Source: Vibrio sp. S17_S38
GTDB lineage: Bacteria > Pseudomonadota > Gammaproteobacteria > Enterobacterales > Vibrionaceae
Length of the DNA: 64,000 nt
Direction: 5' to 3'
Assembly (NCBI RefSeq): GCF_014694375.1
Contig: NZ_JAAUWW010000012.1
Span: 1-64,000, forward strand
Shown here: positions 1-7,404 of the stretch, piece after piece
Layout of the letters: every line of letters begins with the position of its first letter
Numbering within the stretch: the first letter of the stretch is position 1
Notes under the pieces: model-generated
Seen by the model: only the letters and a program-made list of their open reading frames with translations
Database searches by the model: none
Told to the model about the DNA's origin: nothing
Translations under genes and position numbers: made by a program

Positions 1-102
1 TTGGTTAACATAATCACCATCCAGTTTTGTTAAAACTGAATGATACCAAGTGGATCAATTTTCAATTGGTGTTAGTGGATCATTTTTGCACTGGTGGTGA
101 CA
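1..102. mobile_element. Possible IS21-family element terminus (partial)
   Basis: The minus strand starting at 102 reads TGTCACCACCAGTGC, followed by two copies of a TGATCCAC motif about 22 bp apart (plus-strand GTGGATCA near 52 and 75). Terminal TGTCA with repeated internal TGATCCAC motifs is typical of IS21-family ends as I remember them. Any istA/istB genes would lie left of the window. This rests on motif recognition only; no transposase is visible. Confidence 0.35.
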
Positions 103-147
103 TATAAAATGTGATCGCTTTATCGGCACATTCAGACTGCCACTGTC

Positions 148-672
148 TTAACATAGTTTTGAACCGTTATTGCTCTTTGATAACACATTAGATAAAGCAT
201 TTATTTTGCCTAATAATTTTGCAGATCCTTCTCTTGCAAAAACGAGAAGAGGTTGTATCTGCTCAAACAATGACTGATATTTCTGCATTAAAAAGACATA
301 TTCATCTATTTCGCCTAAAAGAATCGATAACTCTGCTTGCGCTTGAGACCTTTCTTTTGTCAAATCATCTCGCCATTTACTAACATCATCACATCTGACA
401 TCAACGATATTATTAACAGCTTTCTTTTCAGAGTCTTTTTTATGAACCACTGAATATCTTTTAGTTCTTTTTTCACCTTCAGAAATCAACCAACCTTCAG
501 ATTCCAAGCGGCACAATCCCCGATAGACATATTGGTAAGTTCTTTCTCGACTATCAAAAGAATATCCAGCCTTACAGAACAAATCCGTCAACTCCCGAAC
601 AGAAAATTTCACTAACTCATTTTCTTTCAGAAAGTTACGGACCAATTCTTTTTCTTTCTTTTTTTCTAACAC
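148..672 (-). CDS. Winged-helix/coiled-coil protein of unknown function, transposon cargo
   Basis: A 174-aa protein that I do not recognise as a named family. Residues 1-70 are rich in Lys and Glu and look like a winged helix (SVRELTDLF, then YQYVYRGLCRLESEGW, typical of a recognition helix and wing). Residues 95-165 are predicted helical with heptad-like Leu/Ile spacing, suggesting dimerisation. The start is GTG at 672 with a poor ribosome-binding site. It diverges from the Xre gene across a 101-bp region holding two palindromes, so the two are probably co-regulated. A DNA-binding regulator or accessory protein of the transposon is plausible but unproven. Confidence 0.6.
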   Translation of the reverse strand: MLEKKKEKELVRNFLKENELVKFSVRELTDLFCKAGYSFDSRERTYQYVYRGLCRLESEGWLISEGEKRTKRYSVVHKKDSEKKAVNNIVDVRCDDVSKWRDDLTKERSQAQAELSILLGEIDEYVFLMQKYQSLFEQIQPLLVFAREGSAKLLGKINALSNVLSKSNNGSKLC

Positions 673-694
673 GGGCTAATAACCCCACATAAAA

Positions 695-711
695 ACTTAG
701 GATTGCTAAGT
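695..711. promoter_or_regulatory. Palindromic operator 1 (candidate Xre site)
   Basis: ACTTAG-GATTG-CTAAGT is a perfect 6-bp inverted repeat with a 5-bp spacer. It sits 23 bp upstream of the GTG of the winged-helix gene and shares both arms with a second copy at 729-745. Paired palindromes between divergent genes, one of which encodes an HTH_3 protein, are the usual arrangement for autoregulation. Confidence 0.7.
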
Positions 712-728
712 ATACAAAATTAAGTAAA

Positions 729-745
729 ACTTAGACAATCTAAGT
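729..745. promoter_or_regulatory. Palindromic operator 2 (candidate Xre site)
   Basis: ACTTAG-ACAAT-CTAAGT has the same arms and 5-bp spacer as operator 1. The centres are 34 bp apart, about three helical turns, which would put two bound dimers on one DNA face. It lies 28 bp upstream of the xre start codon. Confidence 0.7.
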
Positions 746-773
746 TATCGATAGGACAAAAAAAGATGCCTAA

Positions 774-1082
774 GTGCAAAAAGACAACCCAATCCCAGCG
801 AGGCTCAAAGAAGCCCGTAAAAAAGCCAAGATCACCCAAAAAGAACTAGGGGTGGGAATAGGTATGGAACAAAGCTCGGCAAGTGGTCGAATGAATCACT
901 ATGAAAAAGGACGTCATATTCCTGACATCAGTACATTGCGTCGTATGGCTGAAGAATTGAACGTGCCTCTACACTATTTCTTTTGTGAAGATGAGATTAG
1001 TGCGAAATTGGTGTGTGCGGTTGATAAGCTAGGTGAAAAAGAGAAACAAGAGTTGCTAGAAATATTGGTTGCGCCTGAGTAA
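774..1082 (+). CDS. Xre-family (HTH_3) transcriptional regulator
   Basis: A 102-aa Cro/CI-type regulator. The helix-turn-helix spans about residues 8-65 (ARLKEARKKAKITQKELG, then an SSASGRMNHYEKGRHIPD turn and the second helix). A short acidic C-terminal helix follows. The start is GTG at 774; an ATG at 766 is out of frame, and no strong ribosome-binding site is visible. It is convergent with tnsC, with only 3 bp between the two stop codons, and diverges from the winged-helix gene over two operators. Xre regulators are known partners of I-F3 transposons, where they control Cas/CRISPR or transposition genes. The target here is inferred from the adjacent operators. Confidence 0.85.
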   Translation: MQKDNPIPARLKEARKKAKITQKELGVGIGMEQSSASGRMNHYEKGRHIPDISTLRRMAEELNVPLHYFFCEDEISAKLVCAVDKLGEKEKQELLEILVAPE

Positions 1083-1085
1083 GCG

Positions 1086-2072
1086 TTAACCCAGTAATGC
1101 CGCTAATGGAACGTCTTGAAATATCTGCTTAGTAAATTTAATTTCTCCACTTTCAGGTTCAATGATAAATCCTTCGTACTCAATAATCTGCGGTACCAAT
1201 AATTTATCTATTTCTGTAGTAAATGGATTAGGTATCGATGGTCCATTGATTGTTTCGAATGCCAAGATGAACTCGTCATTGGTAATGGTAACTTTACTCG
1301 CCAGTAACGCTAACTCTAATGCATAACCCACTAACTCCTTGATGGCTCCAAGCATTCCTTTGGTCGCAGACAATAATCTCATTGCGATATCCATATCCGA
1401 AAGTTCTGGGTATACCGGAATTGGAAGCTTCTTTTCGAGCTCTTCAAGTAAATCAATGTATACATCTAATGACGATTCCGATGTTATTCTAATATATGGC
1501 AATTCTCTTTTAACCATAATTCGTCTATCCCACTGTGAATCTTCCAAAATAAGTTTGGCAGTAGGAATACCAATAAAGACGATAGGTAACCGGCATTCGT
1601 CACTGATCATTTTGAGTCGGTCACGAATTTTTTGTCTTTCTTTGGGAGATGCGCACTCGAACAGTTCTTGGGCTTCTTCTATAAGCAGTAGCTTAAGATT
1701 GGATTTTTTAAGACTACTGATGAAATAATCCTGTAAGCCAATTTCTGAACGCTTTGATCGAGTGTTATAAGGGATACCTAACTTATCGATAGCCCAAATA
1801 AGTGTTTCAATGAAGCTCGGCCTAACGCGAGTGACCAACACTTCATTATCATTAAAATGATGTTTTACATAATAATTAATGAGTGATGTTTTACCCGCTC
1901 CAGTCCCACCAGTGATTAGCATTGACGGTGTAAAATTACCAAATTGACCACGGCGGACAATCCAATCTAACCCATCGAATATATTCTTTACATCTGGATA
2001 AATAACGAATGAATCATGATATTGAGTTATTAACTCATCTATAGAAACTTGCTGTTGCGATATTAGGTTCAT
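1086..2072 (-). CDS. tnsC: Transposition AAA+ regulator TnsC
   Basis: A 328-aa AAA+ ATPase that links target recognition to the TnsAB transposase. Walker A is GGTGAGKT at residues 55-62. Walker B reads LLLIEEAQ at about 128-135, with Glu where Asp is more common. The length matches the compact TniB/TnsC class of I-F3 and Tn5053-type elements, not the 555-aa protein of Tn7. The ATG at 2072 overlaps the tnsB stop in an ATGA, which indicates translational coupling. The gene ends 3 bp from the convergent xre gene. Confidence 0.92.
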   Translation of the reverse strand: MNLISQQQVSIDELITQYHDSFVIYPDVKNIFDGLDWIVRRGQFGNFTPSMLITGGTGAGKTSLINYYVKHHFNDNEVLVTRVRPSFIETLIWAIDKLGIPYNTRSKRSEIGLQDYFISSLKKSNLKLLLIEEAQELFECASPKERQKIRDRLKMISDECRLPIVFIGIPTAKLILEDSQWDRRIMVKRELPYIRITSESSLDVYIDLLEELEKKLPIPVYPELSDMDIAMRLLSATKGMLGAIKELVGYALELALLASKVTITNDEFILAFETINGPSIPNPFTTEIDKLLVPQIIEYEGFIIEPESGEIKFTKQIFQDVPLAALLG

Positions 2073-3982
2073 CTTTTCGACCTTTTTATCGCTTTACGTT
2101 TATTCCAGAGCGATTTTAGATTATCCACCGGTGTATGCTCATCAAGATTGTCATCTAAAGGCATCTTCTTGCTTTCTAATGCATTCTGTATAGACTTTGG
2201 CTGTTCGTTGGATAATCCTGCAAGAGCCGCCATTTTCTTACCATGTTTGGCTTTTTTCGCTCTACCCTCAACAGATATTAAAGAAAGGTGCTCTTGCTCT
2301 GATTTAATACGTTCATGAAGTGCTTGTCGTGCTTTGGCTAATGATAAAGCATCCACTTGGCCTTTTATAAACTCACGATGTATTTTGATAATACGTACAT
2401 GCTCGCTCAGAGATAAATTCTTTGTGTATCCCAAAGGATCATAGTTGCAGGGGATTTCAATGTATCCACCGATTTCCTCTAGATAAACGAATATACTAGA
2501 CAGGTTATCGGGGTCTATTTTTATCGTTTTCTTTCTAGACTCTTTTGTTTGTGGATACTGTTTTCGATATTGTTCCAATGCCACATTGTCATACATTAAA
2601 TGCTTATATTTTATACCTTTAGTTGTAACAACACCTTTATGGAGAACCCCCATAATAATTCGAAACTGCTTTTCATCTCGATCACTTAGAGCCACAGGAG
2701 GCAGAGTTTCTTCACTCTTTTTCCAATGGTAATTCGGAATCTTTGTAAACCTAGAATTGGGGGAAGCATTATGAACATCAATAATCCAGCGATGTAACTC
2801 TTCAACAAAAACACTAAATCGCATAACTGCATCTTTCTGAGGATCATATCTATCTTTTTCTAAGATATTTGAAAACGTTTTTCCCGGTACCCATCCAACA
2901 ATACCTTGAATAACTTCTAAAAATTTCCTTTCTACTCTAGGTTTTTCCCAAGGCTGACCAACTTTACAATACTCAACATTTACTCCTGCCTCCATACACG
3001 CTTGGTCTAAGCTTTTGGACCAAAACTCAGCACCATTATCGACAACCAGTGTTTCCATTTTTCCGTGGCATAACCAGTCATTAGTAAGTCCAATATTCAA
3101 ATCGTGAACATACTCTTTACTTTTAATTGAATGGATGGTCGCTTTAGCAACAGATATATAGCTAGGGGGATTAAAACCAAGGTGAAAGCCAATAATACAT
3201 CCACTAAACACATCGACGAGCAACGTCAAATAAGCTCGCCCTAAAGGAATGAGTAAATCATCATCCAGAAGAATTAAATCTAGTGGCGTATGGTCTATCT
3301 CTACGCGTTCCAATATTCTTGTGGTAAGAACAGAAGACTGATAGTAGTTGAAAAGCTTATTCGCATAATTTTGACCAAATCTCTTTAGTGCTACTTCATA
3401 GGGAGGAAGCTTTTTCAACCTTTCTTTAAAAGCCTGATAACTTACTATTGAGATTTTACCTGAGATAATATTGCTGTTTTCAATTTCAATCCTATCCATG
3501 TAAAACTGATATGCTTGTGAATAGCTGGGTCTTTTGGCATCAAGAAAACGTTCTGTTGCCTCAACAAAAAACGCTTCGTCGTCAATAATACGTTTAGTTC
3601 TATTTCCTTTTTTGTAATGGTGTTCAACCAAACTTACAATGTTTCCATCACTCTCGCAAAACGATTTATACCAACGAATTACCGTCTTATAACTTGGCCT
3701 GTTGATAGAAAATTGCGCACTATATTTATCAATTAAGGGGTCGATATTTTTAGGCGTCCAACCTCCAGTTATTTCTTTAGCTACTACTGAAATAAGTTTG
3801 TATCGTTCTAATGCCTTGCTTTTTTGTTCATCAGAAAATGATGAAAGATCTCGTTCATAAACTGCTGTCAAATCAAGTGGTAAGTATTGTTTTCGAGCTA
3901 ACTTTGCCTCTGATGAGCAGTTATATTCTGCCTGAATATCATCTGTTATGGATTCAAACTCATCATCAAAAGGCATAACCAT
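2069..3982 (-). CDS. tnsB: Transposase TnsB (DDE, rve superfamily)
   Basis: A 637-aa DDE transposase that cuts and joins the transposon 3' ends. The N-terminal 215 residues contain helix-turn-helix DNA-binding modules (an RPSYKTVIRWYKSF region near 95-108). The catalytic core carries D230 (EIDHTPLD), D315 (VVDNGAEF) and E351 (KPRVERKF). The C-terminal third is the basic Mu-type extension expected to contact TnsC. It begins 1 bp after the tnsA stop and overlaps tnsC by 4 bp. All three acidic residues are intact, so it is probably functional. Confidence 0.95.
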   Translation of the reverse strand: MVMPFDDEFESITDDIQAEYNCSSEAKLARKQYLPLDLTAVYERDLSSFSDEQKSKALERYKLISVVAKEITGGWTPKNIDPLIDKYSAQFSINRPSYKTVIRWYKSFCESDGNIVSLVEHHYKKGNRTKRIIDDEAFFVEATERFLDAKRPSYSQAYQFYMDRIEIENSNIISGKISIVSYQAFKERLKKLPPYEVALKRFGQNYANKLFNYYQSSVLTTRILERVEIDHTPLDLILLDDDLLIPLGRAYLTLLVDVFSGCIIGFHLGFNPPSYISVAKATIHSIKSKEYVHDLNIGLTNDWLCHGKMETLVVDNGAEFWSKSLDQACMEAGVNVEYCKVGQPWEKPRVERKFLEVIQGIVGWVPGKTFSNILEKDRYDPQKDAVMRFSVFVEELHRWIIDVHNASPNSRFTKIPNYHWKKSEETLPPVALSDRDEKQFRIIMGVLHKGVVTTKGIKYKHLMYDNVALEQYRKQYPQTKESRKKTIKIDPDNLSSIFVYLEEIGGYIEIPCNYDPLGYTKNLSLSEHVRIIKIHREFIKGQVDALSLAKARQALHERIKSEQEHLSLISVEGRAKKAKHGKKMAALAGLSNEQPKSIQNALESKKMPLDDNLDEHTPVDNLKSLWNKRKAIKRSKR

Positions 3983-3983
3983 T

Positions 3984-4607
3984 CTAATTCACCGAAATTA
4001 AAGACTTTTCACCAAGTAAAACATCTAGATCAGTCTTAGCCCTACCTAAGCCAATAAGGCGTAGAACTAATGCAAGTACTTCTCCAATACCCAAATTGAG
4101 AGTTCTGGATAAAGAACCAATTTGAATTGATGTCGATTGGCTTATAGCTGACCAAATATTTTCCAAATGAATAGTGTTTTCAATAAAGCCACTATAACGG
4201 TGTACGAGCTTTAAATTATTAAGATGAATTTCATTTCGAATTTGCCTATCTGTCACAAGTAATAGAGAAGCTCCTAATTCATTAGCCGTAATTTGTTTTT
4301 TATAGAACATATATTTAAATTCTGAAGAGAAGGTTTTAGATAATGGTTTAACTTCAATGAAATAAAATGTTCCATCCTTTTTATGAACTAAAAAGTCTGG
4401 TGTATAAAAATGGCATTTGCCTAGATAAAAATATTTGTAACCATGAGGTTGGGATTCAAAGCTAACCACATCATCTGAATATTCTAGATGGTAACAGCAA
4501 TCATACTCAAGGCTACTTTCACACATAATTGTGCAGCCATTTTTGGCACTAACAAATTTATAAACATTTTTATTTGCAGATGGTTTACGAAGATTACGAA
4601 CGTACAT
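3984..4607 (-). CDS. tnsA: Transposon endonuclease TnsA
   Basis: A 207-aa restriction-like endonuclease that cuts the 5' ends, allowing cut-and-paste rather than replicative transposition. Candidate catalytic residues are E34 (SSLEYDCC), D71 (YTPDFLV) and the EVK motif at 85-87 (FIEVKPL), matching the E-D-K arrangement of Tn7 TnsA. The C-terminal 60 residues resemble the winged-helix region. A good ribosome-binding site (AGAGGGG) precedes the ATG at 4607. It is first in the tnsABC operon, 112 bp inside the transposon terminus. Confidence 0.93.
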   Translation of the reverse strand: MYVRNLRKPSANKNVYKFVSAKNGCTIMCESSLEYDCCYHLEYSDDVVSFESQPHGYKYFYLGKCHFYTPDFLVHKKDGTFYFIEVKPLSKTFSSEFKYMFYKKQITANELGASLLLVTDRQIRNEIHLNNLKLVHRYSGFIENTIHLENIWSAISQSTSIQIGSLSRTLNLGIGEVLALVLRLIGLGRAKTDLDVLLGEKSLISVN

Positions 4608-4652
4608 AACATCCCCTCTTTATGTTGTAATAAAACAACCAAAGTAAGTGTA

Positions 4653-4719
4653 GGACAGTTTATGGATTTTAAAAGGACAAGTTATGCTTTCATTAGGATA
4701 GGTTATGCTTTCAGCGACA
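4653..4719 (-). repeat. Transposon terminus with three TnsB-type binding repeats
   Basis: Three direct repeats with a 17-bp core begin on the plus strand at 4653 (GGACAGTTTATGGATTT), 4675 (GGACAAGTTATGCTTTC) and 4696 (GGATAGGTTATGCTTTC). The spacing is 22 and 21 bp. The last runs into CAGCGACA, so the element end read outward-in is TGTCGCTG. Arrays of TnsB sites next to a TGT terminus define Tn7-family ends. A weaker TTTATG match at 4619-4624 may be a fourth site. Confidence 0.85.
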
Positions 4720-4724
4720 AGATA

Positions 4725-4831
4725 GGTGGAAGCCCCAGCCACATCCCGGCACACACGTCATTCGCTGTGGCTGCTGCCTTCCGGCTCTGACCAAGTTCAC
4801 GAACTAGTATTGCGGGAGGACCAGGGCCTCC
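4725..4831 (-). ncRNA. ffs: 4.5S RNA, signal recognition particle RNA
   Basis: The minus strand gives a 107-nt RNA whose 5' GGAGGCCC pairs with 3' GGGGCUUCC. It contains the conserved SRP domain IV loop (GGUCAG, GGAAGGCAGCAGCC), where Ffh binds. It scaffolds co-translational protein targeting. The position beside atl, ybaY and tesB is conserved with E. coli. The Tn7-like terminus lies 5 bp past the 3' end, so the mature RNA is intact, but its native downstream terminator has been displaced. A TAGAAT -10 element is visible about 5 bp upstream of the 5' end. Confidence 0.95.
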
Positions 4832-4963
4832 ATTGATTCTATTCTCTGTAAGACACAAATAGTATTGATGCCTTAGGAGTTCGAGGATTATGTAGTATCA
4901 ACAACTTCAATGCAAGCCCAAAAAGCCTAAGAGCCATTCGTTTGGACAACTTTTCAGCAATTA

Positions 4964-6988
4964 CTATCTTTCTGCTAATCTATGTTTCTTGGTCTTATAC
5001 ATTTCGATATCAGCAGCGTTTAATACATCATCTACTTTTATTGTTTTTTCACGATCCAGTGAAATCCCAGCGGAGGTATTAATCATGAGGTTATGTCCAT
5101 CATCAATAAAATGAAAAGAACGAATTGGTGCCAGAAGTAATTCTAACTGCTTACCTTTTGCAGAACCAATAAGAACAAATTCATCACCACCTAAGCGAAA
5201 AGATTGGCCTAACCAATAGGTTGATATTTGTCTAGCAAGTAACTTGAGGACTTCATCCCCCATTTGATGACCATAAGTATCATTTATGATTTTAAAATTA
5301 TTGATATCAAGATAAACAACTGTTTTTGTAGTAGGAATGCCTCTGGAGTATTTTTGATATAGGGCTCTGCGGTTTTTAAGTTTGGTTAGGTTATCTATTA
5401 TTGATTGTCGATATACATACCAAATCACACTTGCCATCAATAAAGAACTAAGAATTAAAATCCATATAATGATTTGAGTCAGACGTTTTTCTTTTTTTAT
5501 AATCTCTCGCCAATCTATCTGGCTATCATATTTATTGATGATCGAGGCTGTATCTATTAAATTAATCGCCGATGTAAATAAATCTGCCAGTACTTGTCCT
5601 TGTTCGGTTTTCGCAAACCCAAAACCTAATGATGACTGATGAAAATTTCCTATCAGTTTATCTTCGACAATCGGTAATAATGAATCATTATCTTGAATCA
5701 TTTTGTTGTAATTTAACTGATTAAGAACAGCATAATCCGTTTTACCATCTAATAAAGATTGTATCTGTTCTTCCCGAGAATTCAGTTTAACCAATCCTTT
5801 CTGGGGTAACATTTTGGTTAAAAGCTGATCATAATAGTCCCCTTTGATCACGCTAATTCTCTCAATAATCATTTCTGATACATTTTTATAGGTTGCATCA
5901 CGGTAGCCAGAACGTTTCACCATTATGGCTTTTGTTGAGAAATAACGAGGGCTGAAATACATATCTTTATTACGCTCAGGAGATATGGTCACAGGACCTA
6001 GAATATCAATTTTTTTATTGACTAGATCCGCATACATTTCAGACCAAGAGTCATCGGCCTTGCTCACTATTTCACACTTTAACATTAATATATGACAAGC
6101 TTGTTTAAGCATATCAGCAAAAATACCGTGGGGTTTTCCATTTTTATCGTATGCAGAGAATTGAAGAAGATCCTCTAATTTTATTTTTAATGGAATAGCC
6201 GGATCAATCCCTGAAGCTAACATACTTAACCGAAGGGCTTGTTGACGTATTTGAAATTGATAATTTTCTATTGCTGTGCGTAAAGTTCTTTGCATTTTTG
6301 CGGAATGAATATAATTGACCATTTTTTTCATTAATTCGCTATTTCGTCCCTTTTGAGTTGCTAGACCAACTGGCTTTATAGGGAATTTATCGTTCAAAAT
6401 AGTGGCACTAAATCCAGCGTTTATAAATGTTTTCAAACTTGTAATAGTATCGATGACACCATCCACATCTCCGCTTGAGATCATTTTTTTAGCTTGGTCA
6501 GTATTATTAAACTCTATCGTTTCAATATTAGGATATAACTCTTTTATGTTTGATTTAAATATTATATCTTTTGCGACAGCAACACGTTTAATATCTTCAA
6601 TGCCAATATATTTACTTGCCCGATTAGCGCTATAAAAATAAGTATATTCAATATTAGTCGGGCTAGAAACATCTAACGTTTTAGCACGTTCGGGGGAGTA
6701 GGTAATATTGGTAGAAAAATCCACCTTGTTTGTTTCCAAAGCATGGATAGCATCGGAATATGTATCATATTTTATATAGTTAACTTTGAAATCAAATTTT
6801 TTAGCCATTTCATCAAACAAAACTTGAGTCACAATGTCATTCGGTCTGATTGCTACTTTATAAGACGAGGCTTGCGTTTTAAACGAAGAACTAGGTTGAG
6901 GTGGATAAGAGTTTGCTGAAACACTGGTGCTTTGTAAGCTAAAAAAGAAATAGCACAGATAGATATATCTAAACACAGTGAACCTCAA
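4964..6988 (-). CDS. Membrane diguanylate cyclase with two periplasmic solute-binding domains
   Basis: A 674-aa protein predicted to make cyclic di-GMP in response to a periplasmic ligand. It has a signal peptide (about 1-25), two tandem SBP_bac_3-type domains (about 40-250 and 262-500), one membrane helix (about 512-532) and a C-terminal GGDEF domain. The active motif GGDEF at 600-604 is intact. I see no RxxD product-inhibition site at the usual position upstream. Paired SBP_bac_3 domains resemble amino-acid binding sensors, but the ligand is unknown. It lies between ffs and atl, neighbours that are normally closer together. Confidence 0.9.
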   Translation of the reverse strand: MRFTVFRYIYLCYFFFSLQSTSVSANSYPPQPSSSFKTQASSYKVAIRPNDIVTQVLFDEMAKKFDFKVNYIKYDTYSDAIHALETNKVDFSTNITYSPERAKTLDVSSPTNIEYTYFYSANRASKYIGIEDIKRVAVAKDIIFKSNIKELYPNIETIEFNNTDQAKKMISSGDVDGVIDTITSLKTFINAGFSATILNDKFPIKPVGLATQKGRNSELMKKMVNYIHSAKMQRTLRTAIENYQFQIRQQALRLSMLASGIDPAIPLKIKLEDLLQFSAYDKNGKPHGIFADMLKQACHILMLKCEIVSKADDSWSEMYADLVNKKIDILGPVTISPERNKDMYFSPRYFSTKAIMVKRSGYRDATYKNVSEMIIERISVIKGDYYDQLLTKMLPQKGLVKLNSREEQIQSLLDGKTDYAVLNQLNYNKMIQDNDSLLPIVEDKLIGNFHQSSLGFGFAKTEQGQVLADLFTSAINLIDTASIINKYDSQIDWREIIKKEKRLTQIIIWILILSSLLMASVIWYVYRQSIIDNLTKLKNRRALYQKYSRGIPTTKTVVYLDINNFKIINDTYGHQMGDEVLKLLARQISTYWLGQSFRLGGDEFVLIGSAKGKQLELLLAPIRSFHFIDDGHNLMINTSAGISLDREKTIKVDDVLNAADIEMYKTKKHRLAER

Positions 6989-7082
6989 AAAAATCTGCTA
7001 TAAAAATCGAAACCGCTCTTATAATATCTGGTATAACCAGATAAACCAACGAATCTTTCCCTTAACTAAACAAAGGTTAAAT

Positions 7083-7385
7083 ATGTCTTTTGAACAGCAA
7101 GTATTTTTTGTTCTGCATCAAATACCTAAAGGCTCTGTTACCAGTTACGGTCAAGTTGCTAAAATGGCAGGCTTTCCTGGTTATGCTCGCCACGTTGGAA
7201 AACTACTTTCAAACCTTCCGGATGGGAGCACATTACCTTGGTATCGAGTACTCAATAGCCAAGGTAAGATTTCACTCAAAGGACAAGATTTAGAAAGACA
7301 AAGAGCAAAATTAATTGATGATGGTATTGAGGTAAGCTTAGAAGGGAAAGTTAAGTTAAGGCAATATCAATGGCAACCAAATTAG
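7083..7385 (+). CDS. atl: Alkyltransferase-like protein (DNA damage recognition)
   Basis: A 100-aa protein of the MGMT fold. The start is ATG 7083 (MSFEQQVF); an upstream extension in the same frame lacks a sensible start. The alkyl-accepting cysteine of Ogt/Ada (PCHR) is replaced by Trp in PWYR (W53), the hallmark of alkyltransferase-like proteins. These bind O6-alkylguanine and hand lesions to nucleotide excision repair rather than repairing them directly. It is the E. coli ybaZ/atl homologue by sequence and by synteny with ffs and ybaY. Confidence 0.92.
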   Translation: MSFEQQVFFVLHQIPKGSVTSYGQVAKMAGFPGYARHVGKLLSNLPDGSTLPWYRVLNSQGKISLKGQDLERQRAKLIDDGIEVSLEGKVKLRQYQWQPN

Positions 7386-7404
7386 TTAGTTGCCAAGACT
7401 CAAA

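Larger units (their letters stand above)
1..4719 (-). mobile_element. Tn7-like transposon, tnsA-proximal end, inserted beside ffs
   Basis: This is one end of a Tn7-like element; the other end is outside the window. The sequence shows a tnsA-tnsB-tnsC operon reading inward from a terminus whose minus-strand 5' end is TGTCGCTG at 4719, followed by three TnsB-type direct repeats. The terminus lies 5 bp beyond the 3' end of the 4.5S RNA gene. The 5 bases 4720-4724 (AGATA) are the expected target-site duplication, but the second copy is not visible. The short TnsC (328 aa, versus 555 in classical Tn7) and the ffs site match what is known of type I-F3 CRISPR-associated transposons. No tniQ, cas gene or CRISPR array is in view, so that subclass is inferred. 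Confidence 0.88.

Noticed and set aside
1..4719. CRISPR array, cas genes or tniQ in the visible transposon
   Set aside because: None is present; the CRISPR-associated label rests only on tnsABC type, Xre and the ffs site.
4488..4790. Plus-strand frame across tnsA start, the transposon end and ffs
   Set aside because: It overlaps the terminus repeats and the 4.5S RNA on the opposite strand and has no protein features.
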